DNA of 64,000 nt from Pseudomonas lundensis (GTDB lineage: Bacteria; Pseudomonadota; Gammaproteobacteria; Pseudomonadales; Pseudomonadaceae). The translations under genes and the position numbers were made by a program. The stretch covers positions 48,865-112,864 of the forward strand of contig NZ_JYKY01000017.1 of NCBI RefSeq assembly GCF_001042985.1, read 5' to 3'. Positions 17,038 through 26,300 of the stretch are shown piece by piece (the stretch's first letter is position 1; every line of letters begins with the position of its first letter). The notes under the pieces are model-generated. The model saw only the letters and a list, made by a program, of their open reading frames with translations, searched no databases and was not told the DNA's origin.

Positions 17038-18462
17038 ATGTTCGGATCGACCCTGTGGCTGACCCTGGCAACCCTCACCGGACTCGCGGCGGGGTTCGCC
17101 CGCGAGTGGTTGTTGGTGGCCGCATGGGGCGCGGGCGGGCGCAGTGACGGTTTTCTGGTGGCCATGTTTCTGCCCGAAGCGTTGCGCATGGCGCTGGCCG
17201 CCGGCTTGTTGAGTGCCGCCGCCTTGCCGCTGTACCAACAACGCACGGCGCTGGAGCAACGTGCCTGGCTCGGCGCGTTGGCCCCGCGTTTGTTGCTGTG
17301 CGGCCTGCTGCTGAGCGGGATTCTGGGGGTGGGTTCGCTGCTGTGGGTGCGCTTGATCGGCCCCGGCCTCGACAATCAGGGCTATGAACTGGCCAGCCAC
17401 AGTTTGCGCATTTTGGCGTGGTGCGCGCCGGGCTTTGTGCTGCACGGCTTGTTTTGCGTGCCCTTGCAAGCCCGTTCGCGGTTCGTGCTGGCCGGGCTCG
17501 GATCGCTGCTGTTCAACCTGCCGCCGGTGATCTATCTGGCCTTCTTCAAGCACCAGTCCACCGCCGAGGGGCTGGCCAGCGCCTGCGTACTGGGCAGTGT
17601 GCTGATGCCGTCGGTGATGCTCCTGCCGCTGTACCGCGACGGCTGGAAACCCTGGCAGATGCAGGCCGCGCCCGGTGCCAGTCGCGAACTGCTGCAACGC
17701 ATCGGCCCCTTGTTGAGCAGTAACCTGGCCAGTCAGGGGCTGGCCTTGCTGGAGCGGATGGTCGCATCGCTGCTGGGCGAAGGTTCGGTCACGTGGATCA
17801 ACCTGGCGCGCAAGCTGATCAACCTGCCGCTGATTGCACTCATGAGTCTCAACCAGGTGTTACTGGGCCTGATGAGCGGCAGCTCGGGCGAGCAACGCCT
17901 GGGCCTGCTGCGCAAGGGGCTGGCCAGCGCCACCTTGTTGACCGTGCCCGCCGTGGCCGGACTGATTGGCGCGGCCGGCGCGCTGGTGCACCTGCTGCTG
18001 CCCAATCAAGCGGCCGACAGCCCCTTGCCCGAGTTGCTGGCGTGGTTTTCGGTGCCTTTGATGTTCGGCGCATGGAACGCTCTGCTCGCCCGTTATGCCT
18101 ACGCGGCCGGTGATACGCGCCTGCCGCTGACCTGCGAGTTGATCGGCAGCCTCTTCAACGCGATCCTGCTGGCCGTGTTGCCCTGGTTTTTCGGCCTCAT
18201 CGGGATCGCACTGGCGGCGGTGGGGGGCGTGGTGCTCACCGGCCTGCTGCTGATACGCCGTCAACACCTGCTGGCTGACGTGCCATGGCGCAGCCATTGG
18301 TTGCTCGGGCTGGGCATGATGCTGCTGTCGGCCGGGCTGTTGCACCCGTTGCAGTCCATCTGGCTGCAATTGGGCCTGAGCACGGCGTTCGGCGCGTTAC
18401 TGATGCTGGCCCTGGCGCTGTGGTTACGCCCGTGGCGCACTGACAACCCGGAGGCCTCATGA
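17038..18462 (+). CDS. pslK: Psl repeat-unit flippase PslK (MurJ/MviN family)
   Basis: A 474-residue MOP-superfamily membrane protein with about 13-14 transmembrane helices. The N-terminus has FAREWLLVAAWGAGGRSDGF, close to the MurJ motif around the second helix, and SSNLASQGLALLERMVAS in the middle matches MviN proteins. It should flip undecaprenyl-linked Psl units across the inner membrane to the polymerase. It starts at ATG 17038 just after the acyltransferase gene and its stop overlaps the start of pslC (ATGA). PslK is assigned by context; sequence alone would fit any MurJ-like flippase. Confidence 0.87.
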   Translation: MFGSTLWLTLATLTGLAAGFAREWLLVAAWGAGGRSDGFLVAMFLPEALRMALAAGLLSAAALPLYQQRTALEQRAWLGALAPRLLLCGLLLSGILGVGSLLWVRLIGPGLDNQGYELASHSLRILAWCAPGFVLHGLFCVPLQARSRFVLAGLGSLLFNLPPVIYLAFFKHQSTAEGLASACVLGSVLMPSVMLLPLYRDGWKPWQMQAAPGASRELLQRIGPLLSSNLASQGLALLERMVASLLGEGSVTWINLARKLINLPLIALMSLNQVLLGLMSGSSGEQRLGLLRKGLASATLLTVPAVAGLIGAAGALVHLLLPNQAADSPLPELLAWFSVPLMFGAWNALLARYAYAAGDTRLPLTCELIGSLFNAILLAVLPWFFGLIGIALAAVGGVVLTGLLLIRRQHLLADVPWRSHWLLGLGMMLLSAGLLHPLQSIWLQLGLSTAFGALLMLALALWLRPWRTDNPEAS

Positions 18463-19388
18463 CTGAGCCGCTCACCATTGCCTGCATCATCCCGACTTAC
18501 AACGGTCGTCAGGAGCTGGAGCGCCTGCTCGACTCGCTGGCGCGCCAGCGTATCGCGTTCGACACTTTCATCGTCGACTCCAGCTCCCGCGACGGCACCT
18601 TCGAACGGGCGCAGGCACGCTGCCCGAACGTGCTGCGCATCGACAGCAAGGACTTCAACCACGGTGGCACGCGGCAGATGATGGTCGAGCGCCACCCGGA
18701 TTACGCGGTGTGCGTGTTCCTGACCCAGGATGCCTATCTGGAGGACCCTGACGCGCTGGCCGCCATCGTTCGCCCGTTCAGCGACCCGACGGTGGGCGCA
18801 GTGTGCGGGCGACAGTTACCCCACCTGGACGCCGTGCCACTGGCGCAACACGCGCGGCAGTTCAACTACCCGCCCCACTCGCAGCTCAAAAGCCTTGCCG
18901 ATGCGCCGCAGCTGGGGATCAAGACCGCGTTCATGTCCAACTCGTTTTCCGCCTACCGGCGTGAAGCCTTGCTCGCAGTGGGTGGGTTTCCCAACCACGT
19001 GATCCTCTCGGAAGACATGTACGTTGCCGCCAAAATGCTGCTGGCGGGCTGGAAAGTCGCGTACGAGGGCCAGGCGTGCTGTCGGCACTCCCACAATTAC
19101 TCGCTCAAGGAGGAGTTTCGCCGCTACTTCGACATCGGGGTTTTTCAGGCCCGCGAGCCCTGGATCAGGCAAGCGTTTGGCGGAGCCGGGGGTGAAGGGC
19201 TGCGCTACGTGAAATCCGAACTGCGGTTTTTAGGGCCGCGACGCGTGTTCAGTTGGCCGGGTTCGCTGCTGCGCAATGCGGTCAAACTGGGGGCCTACAA
19301 GCTCGGTCAGCAGGAGCGGCATTTACCCCCTCGCTGGAAGAAAAAACTCGGCATGTACCAGCGCTATTGGGACGGGCCGTTTGCCTGA
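18459..19388 (+). CDS. pslC: Psl glycosyltransferase PslC (GT2, rhamnosyltransferase-like)
   Basis: A 309-residue GT-A glycosyltransferase of the RfbF/rhamnosyltransferase group. It opens IACIIPTYNGRQELERLL, has the VDSSSRDGT nucleotide site, DFNHGGTRQMM (a signature of rhamnosyltransferases) and the metal-binding region FLTQDA. Length and motifs match P. aeruginosa PslC, which sits between pslB and pslD there. Here it is the last gene of the operon, overlapping pslK by ATGA and followed by a strong hairpin. It probably adds rhamnose to the Psl unit; the exact linkage is inference. Confidence 0.86.
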   Translation: MTEPLTIACIIPTYNGRQELERLLDSLARQRIAFDTFIVDSSSRDGTFERAQARCPNVLRIDSKDFNHGGTRQMMVERHPDYAVCVFLTQDAYLEDPDALAAIVRPFSDPTVGAVCGRQLPHLDAVPLAQHARQFNYPPHSQLKSLADAPQLGIKTAFMSNSFSAYRREALLAVGGFPNHVILSEDMYVAAKMLLAGWKVAYEGQACCRHSHNYSLKEEFRRYFDIGVFQAREPWIRQAFGGAGGEGLRYVKSELRFLGPRRVFSWPGSLLRNAVKLGAYKLGQQERHLPPRWKKKLGMYQRYWDGPFA

Positions 19389-19392
19389 ATCG

Positions 19393-19423
19393 CGCGATGG
19401 CTGCGTCACTGGCAGCCATCGCG
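19393..19423. terminator. Hairpin at end of psl operon
   Basis: CGCGATGGCTGC (19393-19404) pairs perfectly with GCAGCCATCGCG (19412-19423) around a 7-base loop. It lies five bases after the pslC stop and about 25 before the convergent moeA stop. No T run follows on either strand, so it may stabilise the mRNA end rather than act as a classic intrinsic terminator. Confidence 0.7.
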
Positions 19424-19447
19424 TGGTGCGTCAGCAGCTGCGCGGCG

Positions 19448-20674
19448 TTAGCCCAGCACTTCGCTCAACGGGATGAAACCCACTTCATCGCCCTGCGCCA
19501 GGGTACTGCCCTCGCGCACTTCCACCAGCCCTTCGGCCCACGCCGCGCTGCGCAGCACGCCCGAGCTTTGGTTCTTGTAGATAACCGCACGGCCCTGTTC
19601 CAGTCGCCCGCGCAAGTACTCGCGACGATTGCCCGGCTTGGCCCAGACGAACCCGGCCGGCACCTGAAAGGTCAGCGGTTCGACCGCCTGCACACCTTGA
19701 CGGCGCAGCAGGTACGGCCGCGCCAGCAACGCAAAGGTCACCAGCGTCGAGGCCGGGTTACCCGGCAAACCGATGACCGGCACGCCACGGTAATGCCCGC
19801 ACGTCAGCGGTTTACCGGGTTTGATCGCCAGCTTCCACAACGCCAGCTCACCGTCTTCACGCAGGGCAATCCCCAGGAAGTCAGCTTCACCGACGGACAC
19901 CCCGCCCGTGGACAGAATCAAATCCACATCGCCCAATTCAACCAGGCGTTGGCGGGTGGCCGGCAAATCATCCGGCAAGATGCCCGCATCCAGCACCTCA
20001 CACCCCAGACGGGTCAGCCAACTGCACAGCAACACGCGGTTGCTGTTGTAGATCTGGCCCGGCCCCAAGGGCTGCCCCGGCTCAATCAGTTCATCCCCGG
20101 TGGACAACACGGCCACGTGGACCCGCCGAATCACTTCAAGCGTGGCGCAGCCCAGCGACGCGGCCAGCCCTTGCTCAATCGGCCCCAGGCGCGTACCTGC
20201 GGCCAATACCACCTCACCGACCGTGGTTTCCTGCCCTTGTGGACGAATGTTCTGCTGGACGCGCAGCGACTGAGTGAACACCACCCGCCCATCAGCCTGC
20301 ACCTGCGCGTTTTCCTGCATTTCGACGCAATCCGCCCCGGCAGGCACCGGGGCCCCAGTGAAGATCCGCGCACAGGTGCCGCGTGCCAGCGCCTCGGGCG
20401 CCTGCCCGGCAAAAATGCGCTGGCTGACGGGCAACGGCTCACCCGTCCAGTCAGCAAGGTGCAGTGCGTAACCGTCCATGGCGCTGTTCGGCCAGGGCGG
20501 CAGATCCAGGGTGGAGACCAGATCCTGCGCCAATACCCGCCCCTCGCAGGCGGCCAGTGGCAAGGTCTCGGTGTCGCGGATCGGCGCGGCTTCGGCCAGC
20601 GCCAGCAGGCGCGCAAGGGCCACTTCAACCGGCATCAATTCACCGGTGCGGCCCGGCTTACCCACGGGTTTCAC
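19448..20674 (-). CDS. moeA: Molybdopterin molybdenumtransferase MoeA
   Basis: A 408-residue cytoplasmic enzyme that inserts molybdate into adenylylated molybdopterin to make molybdenum cofactor. Family motifs are present in order: LPPWPNSAMDGYAL, IFTGAPVPAGADCVEMQE, VLSTGDELIEPG, DLILSTGGVSVGEADF and IKPGKPLTCG, followed by VIGLPGNPAS. The frame allows a GTG start at 20674, overlapping moaB by 17 bases, or an ATG 13 codons later (20635, MPVEVALARLL); the second is close to the usual family start. It is co-directional with moaB and runs convergently toward the psl operon. Confidence 0.93.
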   Translation of the reverse strand: MKPVGKPGRTGELMPVEVALARLLALAEAAPIRDTETLPLAACEGRVLAQDLVSTLDLPPWPNSAMDGYALHLADWTGEPLPVSQRIFAGQAPEALARGTCARIFTGAPVPAGADCVEMQENAQVQADGRVVFTQSLRVQQNIRPQGQETTVGEVVLAAGTRLGPIEQGLAASLGCATLEVIRRVHVAVLSTGDELIEPGQPLGPGQIYNSNRVLLCSWLTRLGCEVLDAGILPDDLPATRQRLVELGDVDLILSTGGVSVGEADFLGIALREDGELALWKLAIKPGKPLTCGHYRGVPVIGLPGNPASTLVTFALLARPYLLRRQGVQAVEPLTFQVPAGFVWAKPGNRREYLRGRLEQGRAVIYKNQSSGVLRSAAWAEGLVEVREGSTLAQGDEVGFIPLSEVLG

Positions 20675-21197
20675 AGGCCGCTGCCTGCTTCAGGTGCGCC
20701 ACAAAATTGCAGGGGCGATGACGGGCGTCCAGTTGCTCGGCCAGAATCCCGTCCCAGCCCGTGCGCACGGCATTGGTCGAACCCGGCAGGCAGCACACCA
20801 GCGTGCCGTTGGCCAGACCGGCCAGGGCGCGCGATTGCACGGTCGAGGTGCCGATGTCGGCCACGGAAATCTGCCGGAACAACTCACCAAAACCGTCCAC
20901 CTGTTTGTCCAGCAGGCAGCTCACGGCCTCGGGCGTGCTGTCGCGGGCCGTGAAACCGGTGCCGCCGGTCATCAGCACCACCTGCACGTCATCCTCGGCA
21001 ATCCACTGCGCAACCTGAGCGCGGATTTTGTACAGGTCATCCTTGAGTAACACGCGCGCCGCCAATCGATGGCCCGCGTCAGTCAGGCGGTCGACAAACA
21101 CCTGACCCGAGGTGTCGGTGTCGAGGGTGCGGGTATCGCTGACGGTCAGAACAGCGATGTTCAAAGGTACGAAAGGCGCATCAACCTTGGCTTTCAT
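20658..21197 (-). CDS. moaB: Molybdenum cofactor biosynthesis protein MoaB
   Basis: A 179-residue MogA/MoaB-family protein that adenylylates molybdopterin before metal insertion by MoeA. It has NIAVLTVSDTRT at the N-terminus, VLMTGGTGFTARDSTPEA (the GGTG substrate-binding loop) and LPGSTNAVR near the C-terminus. It is the upstream gene of a moaB-moeA pair with a 17-base overlap. It is divergent from mobA, with about 80 bases between the two starts, so all three cofactor genes share one control region. Confidence 0.93.
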   Translation of the reverse strand: MKAKVDAPFVPLNIAVLTVSDTRTLDTDTSGQVFVDRLTDAGHRLAARVLLKDDLYKIRAQVAQWIAEDDVQVVLMTGGTGFTARDSTPEAVSCLLDKQVDGFGELFRQISVADIGTSTVQSRALAGLANGTLVCCLPGSTNAVRTGWDGILAEQLDARHRPCNFVAHLKQAAACETRG

Positions 21198-21276
21198 AGA
21201 CGAGGTCCAGTTGTAGGAAGAACAGCCCGGTGTTATATCACAGCCCTTCTTTTGCCTGACTGCGCGGAGTCAATTC

Positions 21277-21846
21277 ATGAACCGGTTCCCCTGCTCCATC
21301 CTGTTACTGGCGGGCGGACGCGGCCAGCGCATGGGCGGGCACGATAAAGGGCTGGTGCAGTGGCAGGGTCAGCCGCTGATTACCCATGCCGTGAACGTGG
21401 TACGGCCTTTCACCGATGACCTGATTATTTCCTGTAACCGCAACCGCGAGCGTTACGCGGCCTTGGCCGATCAATGGGTCAGCGATGGCAACGACGACTT
21501 CGAGGGGCCATTGGCCGGTATCCGCGCCGGGCTGGCGGCCGCACGGCATACCCATTTGCTGGTGCTGCCTTGTGACGTACCGCAGATCGACGCCGCACTG
21601 ATCGCCCGGTTGCTCGACACCGCCGCTCAGCACCCTGCCCGACCGGTCATGGTGCGTCAGGGCGAACACTGGGAGCCGTTGCTCTGCGTGATCCCCGTGC
21701 AACACCGCGGCGTGTTTGATACGGCCTGGGAAAACGGCGAGCGCAGCCCGCGCAAAATCATGCTTGAGCTCAATGCACAGGCCTGCAAATGCGCCGACAA
21801 TGATCCGCGGCTGCTCAACGTTAATACCCCGGATTTACTCAAATAA
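21277..21846 (+). CDS. mobA: Molybdenum cofactor guanylyltransferase MobA
   Basis: A 189-residue nucleotidyltransferase that links GMP to molybdenum cofactor to give the bis-MGD form used by nitrate reductase- and formate dehydrogenase-type enzymes. The N-terminal loop [18 protein letters not shown] is the GTP-binding signature, and [11 protein letters not shown] has the metal-binding Asp. Length matches E. coli MobA (194). It is transcribed away from moaB-moeA. A single gene follows on the same strand about 100 bases later. Confidence 0.93.
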   Translation: MNRFPCSILLLAGGRGQRMGGHDKGLVQWQGQPLITHAVNVVRPFTDDLIISCNRNRERYAALADQWVSDGNDDFEGPLAGIRAGLAAARHTHLLVLPCDVPQIDAALIARLLDTAAQHPARPVMVRQGEHWEPLLCVIPVQHRGVFDTAWENGERSPRKIMLELNAQACKCADNDPRLLNVNTPDLLK

Positions 21847-21949
21847 ACGCAATAGCTATCCTTGCGCCACTCGTCAGGGAACTTGCAGACGATGTATACG
21901 TCTCAGGGTCAGTTACCTATAAAGCACATTCATTTGTTGGAGAAACACC

Positions 21950-22171
21950 ATGACTCATCGGACTCTCGCCGCTCTCATGCTCACTGCTGGCCTGGCCGCC
22001 CTTGCTGGCTGTGCTTCGCCAACCGTGATCACGCTCAACGACGGTCGTGAAATCCAGGCAACCGACACGCCTAAGTACGATGAAGATTCGGGCTTCTACC
22101 AGTTCAAACAATTGGACGGTAAAGAAACCCGCATCAACAAAGATCAGGTGCGTACCGTTAAAGAGCTGTAA
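21950..22171 (+). CDS. YgdI/YgdR-type small lipoprotein (DUF903)
   Basis: A 73-residue lipoprotein precursor. The signal peptide ends in the lipobox LAGCAS, and the mature part is one small beta-rich DUF903 domain (ITLNDGREIQATDTPKYD, then FKQLDGKETRINKDQV), the SH3-like fold of E. coli YgdI/YgdR. Function is unknown. GTTGGAG about ten bases before the ATG is a strong ribosome binding site. An intrinsic terminator follows directly. The gene appears to be monocistronic and probably has its own promoter in the A/T-rich gap after mobA. Confidence 0.9.
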   Translation: MTHRTLAALMLTAGLAALAGCASPTVITLNDGREIQATDTPKYDEDSGFYQFKQLDGKETRINKDQVRTVKEL

Positions 22172-22186
22172 GTTTCATGCGTTAAA

Positions 22187-22213
22187 ACAAAACCCGCCTG
22201 GTGCGGGTTTTGT
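22187..22213. terminator. Intrinsic terminator after YgdI-like gene
   Basis: ACAAAACCCGC (22187-22197) pairs with GCGGGTTTTGT (22203-22213) around a 5-base loop, with A-rich and T-rich flanks. The symmetry suggests it works for both the lipoprotein gene and the convergent pseudouridine synthase gene. Confidence 0.88.
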
Positions 22214-22244
22214 TGTTTCTGGCTCGCCGTCGGTTGTGTGTTGC

Positions 22245-23135
22245 CTACCAGTCCAGCTTGATCCGGCTCTCGAAATAACGCGCCTGGCCTGTCACCGGAT
22301 CGATAAAACGCAACGTTTTGGCCAGCAGTTTCAACGGATTGGCGTAGTCATCCACCGCATCCTTGATCACCTGCGGGTAAAACGGGTCGTTGCAAATCCC
22401 GGCCCCCAGCGCCGCCATGTGTACGCGCAATTGATGCTTCTTGCCGGTCACCGGCGATAACCCGTAACGCCACAGGTCGCCATTTTTCTCGATCACACTG
22501 ACGTGGGTCTCGGTGTTGCTCAAACCCGGTCCTTCCTGCATGCGGAAGAACGGTTCGCCCTCGATCAAACGACTTTTATGCACGCGGGGGAGCGGCAGAT
22601 CCGGCAACGCTGGCGCAATGGCTTCGTAGTGTTTGTCGATTTTGCGTGTCGGAAACAGCGACTGATACGCCGAGCGACTCGCCGGATTGGCCGAGAACAG
22701 CACCAGCCCGGCGGTGTGCCGGTCAATGCGGTGCAAGGGCACCAGATTCGGATTGCCCAAGGTGCGAATCAGCCGCCGCAGCAAGGTTTGCTCGACGTAT
22801 TCACCTGCCGGGGTGACAGGCAAAAAGTGCGGTTTGTCGGCCACGACCAGATGCTCATCGGCATAGAGGATGGTCTCTTGCACAGGGATCGGCGTTTCGT
22901 TGGGCACTTCACGAAAATAGTGAATCCGCAGGCCTTCCTTATACGCCAGTTGCCCATCCACAGGCCGACCGTTGGCATCCAGCACCCGCCCACGGGCCAT
23001 GCGGTCCAGCCACTGCTCACGGCTGATCGCACGAAAGTGATCACACAAACAATCCAGCACGGTCGACCATTCGCCCGGCGGCAGATACAGGGTGCTGGCT
23101 TGGTGCTCGGCGGCATTGAACGCGGGGGGCGACAT
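22245..23135 (-). CDS. RluA-family RNA pseudouridine synthase
   Basis: A 296-residue pseudouridine synthase of the RluA group. The catalytic motif is VPLHRIDRHTAGLVLFS, with Asp in HRIDR as the nucleophile. DEHLVVADKPHFLPVTP and GKKHQLRVHMAALG are the other conserved blocks. A short S4-like N-terminal region (REQWLDRMARGRVLDANGRPV) precedes the catalytic domain. I chose the ATG at 23135 rather than upstream starts because the extra residues have no family similarity. The target RNA (23S rRNA or tRNA) cannot be decided from sequence. It is convergent with the lipoprotein gene. Confidence 0.88.
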   Translation of the reverse strand: MSPPAFNAAEHQASTLYLPPGEWSTVLDCLCDHFRAISREQWLDRMARGRVLDANGRPVDGQLAYKEGLRIHYFREVPNETPIPVQETILYADEHLVVADKPHFLPVTPAGEYVEQTLLRRLIRTLGNPNLVPLHRIDRHTAGLVLFSANPASRSAYQSLFPTRKIDKHYEAIAPALPDLPLPRVHKSRLIEGEPFFRMQEGPGLSNTETHVSVIEKNGDLWRYGLSPVTGKKHQLRVHMAALGAGICNDPFYPQVIKDAVDDYANPLKLLAKTLRFIDPVTGQARYFESRIKLDW

Positions 23136-23335
23136 AGTGAACTCGGCAGTGAAATGCAGCCGGGGATTATCGCCCACAGTCCCAGCCCAAGGAACCATCA
23201 ATCGTCTGTTGCCCTATATATGTAGCCATTTTGCGCGCACACACCGGTACACACTGCTCACCTCTTAATCGCTTACCGGCGCTTGGCTGGACTCAAGCCA
23301 GGGCCGCACTACCTGACTATTGGTGAGTTATCTCT

Positions 23336-26300
23336 ATGAGTGATGTGTTTCATCTATCGGATGCCTTGAGCGCCGAACTGGTAATGGCAAGCCCCGATGC
23401 CGAAAAGCAACTCATCCAGACCTGGACCGAGCTGGATACAGCAATTCAAACGGTATTGGCGGATCAACCTACCCTTGAATCAGTCCTGCAAAACCAATTG
23501 AAAACCCGTTTTCCTGACGCGTCAGGCAGGCTGAATCCTGAGCACCTGCTGGTTGAGATCAAACCCACCCATCCGGTTTCGACCGCAGATAGCTCGCAAC
23601 CCCTGAGCGTCATGGATACGGTACTGGATACCTTTCGGACGGGGATTTACCCCCATTACCCGCAAAACCGGACCACTGTGGGCATGATTAACGCCGAGCC
23701 TGCCACAGGTCTTGATGCAGGCCTTTTTGAAACCTTTGTCGCGGACACTCGCCAGCACGTGCGCAGCTATTTTTCGCAACAGACAACCGAGTTCTGGCAA
23801 TCCCGGACCCCGCTCACCGGTGCCCTTTCCAGAAAGGCCTGGTTGCTGGACAAGCTCAGCGCATTGCTGGAGGCCGAGTCTCAATTGCTGTCTTTCGACA
23901 GCACACTGACGCCTGAGCACATCGTGCTGGTCAATCAGGTGGTGCGCTACCCAACCCTCGCGGCCCGCGCAGCGCTGACTGCTTTCTCGCGCCCGGCCGT
24001 CTACGCCTTGGCGCTAAAAACACCTGATGAACCTGATCAGGCTAATTTGACCGGTGCATTTGTCATCACGGCCCGTGATGGCACCGGCGCGGACAACGAA
24101 CAGGGCGCGTATTCGATTCCGGAAAAAACAGCTGCGGTGCACATCCGTTCGACTGCCGATGCAGGCAAGGCGGTGCTGTACACACCCTCAGGTGGCTTGG
24201 AGGGTTTTGAATCGTTACAGGCATTGCACACTGAAATTGAACGACGCTGGCGCAGCCCTTCGGAGTTCGAATCGATGCTTGAGCTGCTTTCAACGCAGGA
24301 TCTAAACCGCATCGAGACGTGGGATAAAGGCGTGACCTCATCGCTTGAGGTGCTATTCAGTGAAATTCAGGTCTCACTGTTTGAGCATGTATTGACTGCG
24401 CATGACGACCAGCGTGAGCAGAACATCATTCATCTGCTGCTCAATTCGGCTAACCACTCCACGCAAGCCATTAAAGAAGGGCTGGCGCATGCCGTCGATT
24501 ATGCGCACCGCTTCAAACAGGCCAATGCCCTCAATGCGCGATCTGTCAAACGTATTGCCAAAACGGCACGCGACTGGCTGCTTAAAGCCACGAGCGTTGA
24601 CCGCCAGGCCTGGCTTGATGCGTCTGAGCACTATCAATTGATGAGCCTGATCGCCAATGAAAATGGCGCGCCCTCTCCAGCTCAATTTGGCGACCGACCG
24701 TTCCTGCTGCGTTATGCACGTGAACAAATACGCCAGCATATCCAGGTCGAATATGGATTGAACGTTGACCCGGATACCCTCCTGATTACGGTCACTGCCG
24801 CCGAGCGAGGATCGGGGCCTGTTATCCCGTTGACGGGCTGGGCGCCCTCGTCCTACACCGCCGCCAACAGTCTTTCACGCACCGGGCCGACTATCCAACT
24901 GGCCAGTACCACCCGAACCATGACTGAACTGGCGTTGGAGAATGTCAGTAAATTTGATATTGACTATGCACTGACGGCCCGCGTGACAAGCCTTACCAGC
25001 GACGACACATCATCGTCACCACTGACGGCAGGGCAGATAAAAACCATCATTCGAACCGTCAATATTGGCGATAACTATGAAGCTTTCCTCAAAGACACAC
25101 TCATCGACTCTCCAAAAGCTGTAGCGCGACGAGAGTCCGCCATGCAACTGATGCTTGCGCAACTGCGTGTGGATGCCCTGGAGGCCAAAATAACCGGGGA
25201 CTTCTTCCCTGATCGGCTGGCTCGGGGTTATCGATGGGTTGAAGCGGCATTCAATGAAGCCTCTTCACCGTCGATCCCGGCAGTGGTGGAAGGGCATACG
25301 ATTAAAGTTTTTCAACTGTTGATCAGTGAAGCCACCGTGCGCGGTGTGTTGATCTTTGGCACGCCACCGGATGTGGAAAGAGAAGATCCTGCACTGATGC
25401 TCGACCTTCTTGCGCCTCACCCGCATTTTGCCGTCCAATCTCTCGTGGTTTACACCCCGTCAGCCCCGGACGGCAAGCGTTTCCGTGAGTACGTAAGCCG
25501 TCAGCATCTGGCTAAAAAATTTCTGACCAACCCGCAGTTGAACGACTATTTCGTTTCGCGCGTCAGCCACAGTCATCAGGATCGTGTGCGCCGACTACTC
25601 AACAAAGGGTTGAGGGCACCGGATGCGAAACTGTTACCCGTTACTGGAAACTTTATCGAACAGGCGTGCCTTGCAGAAGCTCGCCACGCATTAGCCAATG
25701 CAGATGCACTGAGCAATTCAACCTCCGAAGTGAACCAGCTCACTGTTTGGAACAGCATTGAAACAACAGTGGATGTCGTGACCGCAGTGTTGCCGCTCAA
25801 AGTGACCGCGCCCATTGCGCTGGGACGCAGTTTGATGTCGCTGTGGAATTTCATCGACGCGCTCAAGCGCGACAGCCAGCGTGAAGCCATCGGCCATTGG
25901 GTGGGCATGATTTCGCACTGGGTGGACGCTGGTATCGATATTGGTGTGGGCATCGTCAGGGCCTCGAAGACAGTTGCAACACCCGCTCCGGCGCTTGATT
26001 CGAAATGGCGTTTCACCCAAAGCGTGTCCGACCTGACCTTGCGCACCGACGGGATCTACCAGGGTGTCTATGAAAAAATAATTTCACGCAGTGAGACTTC
26101 GCAGTTTTTCATTCATCAAGAGCAGCACTGGTTTCAAGTTATATACGATTCGCACTTGAGCACATGGCGCGTGATGGATATGCGTAATCCGCAAGCCTGG
26201 TATCGCTCGCCTATTGCACGCGACAGTGCAGGCGTATGGCGCATCGAACATCCGCAGGCGGGTTTGCGCGGCGGTATGAAATCGACTCTGGCACCCTTTC

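Noticed and set aside
19253..20953. 566-codon open frame opposite moeA/moaB
   Set aside because: moeA and moaB have complete family motifs on the minus strand. The plus-strand frame is low in complexity and Arg/Gln/Pro-rich.
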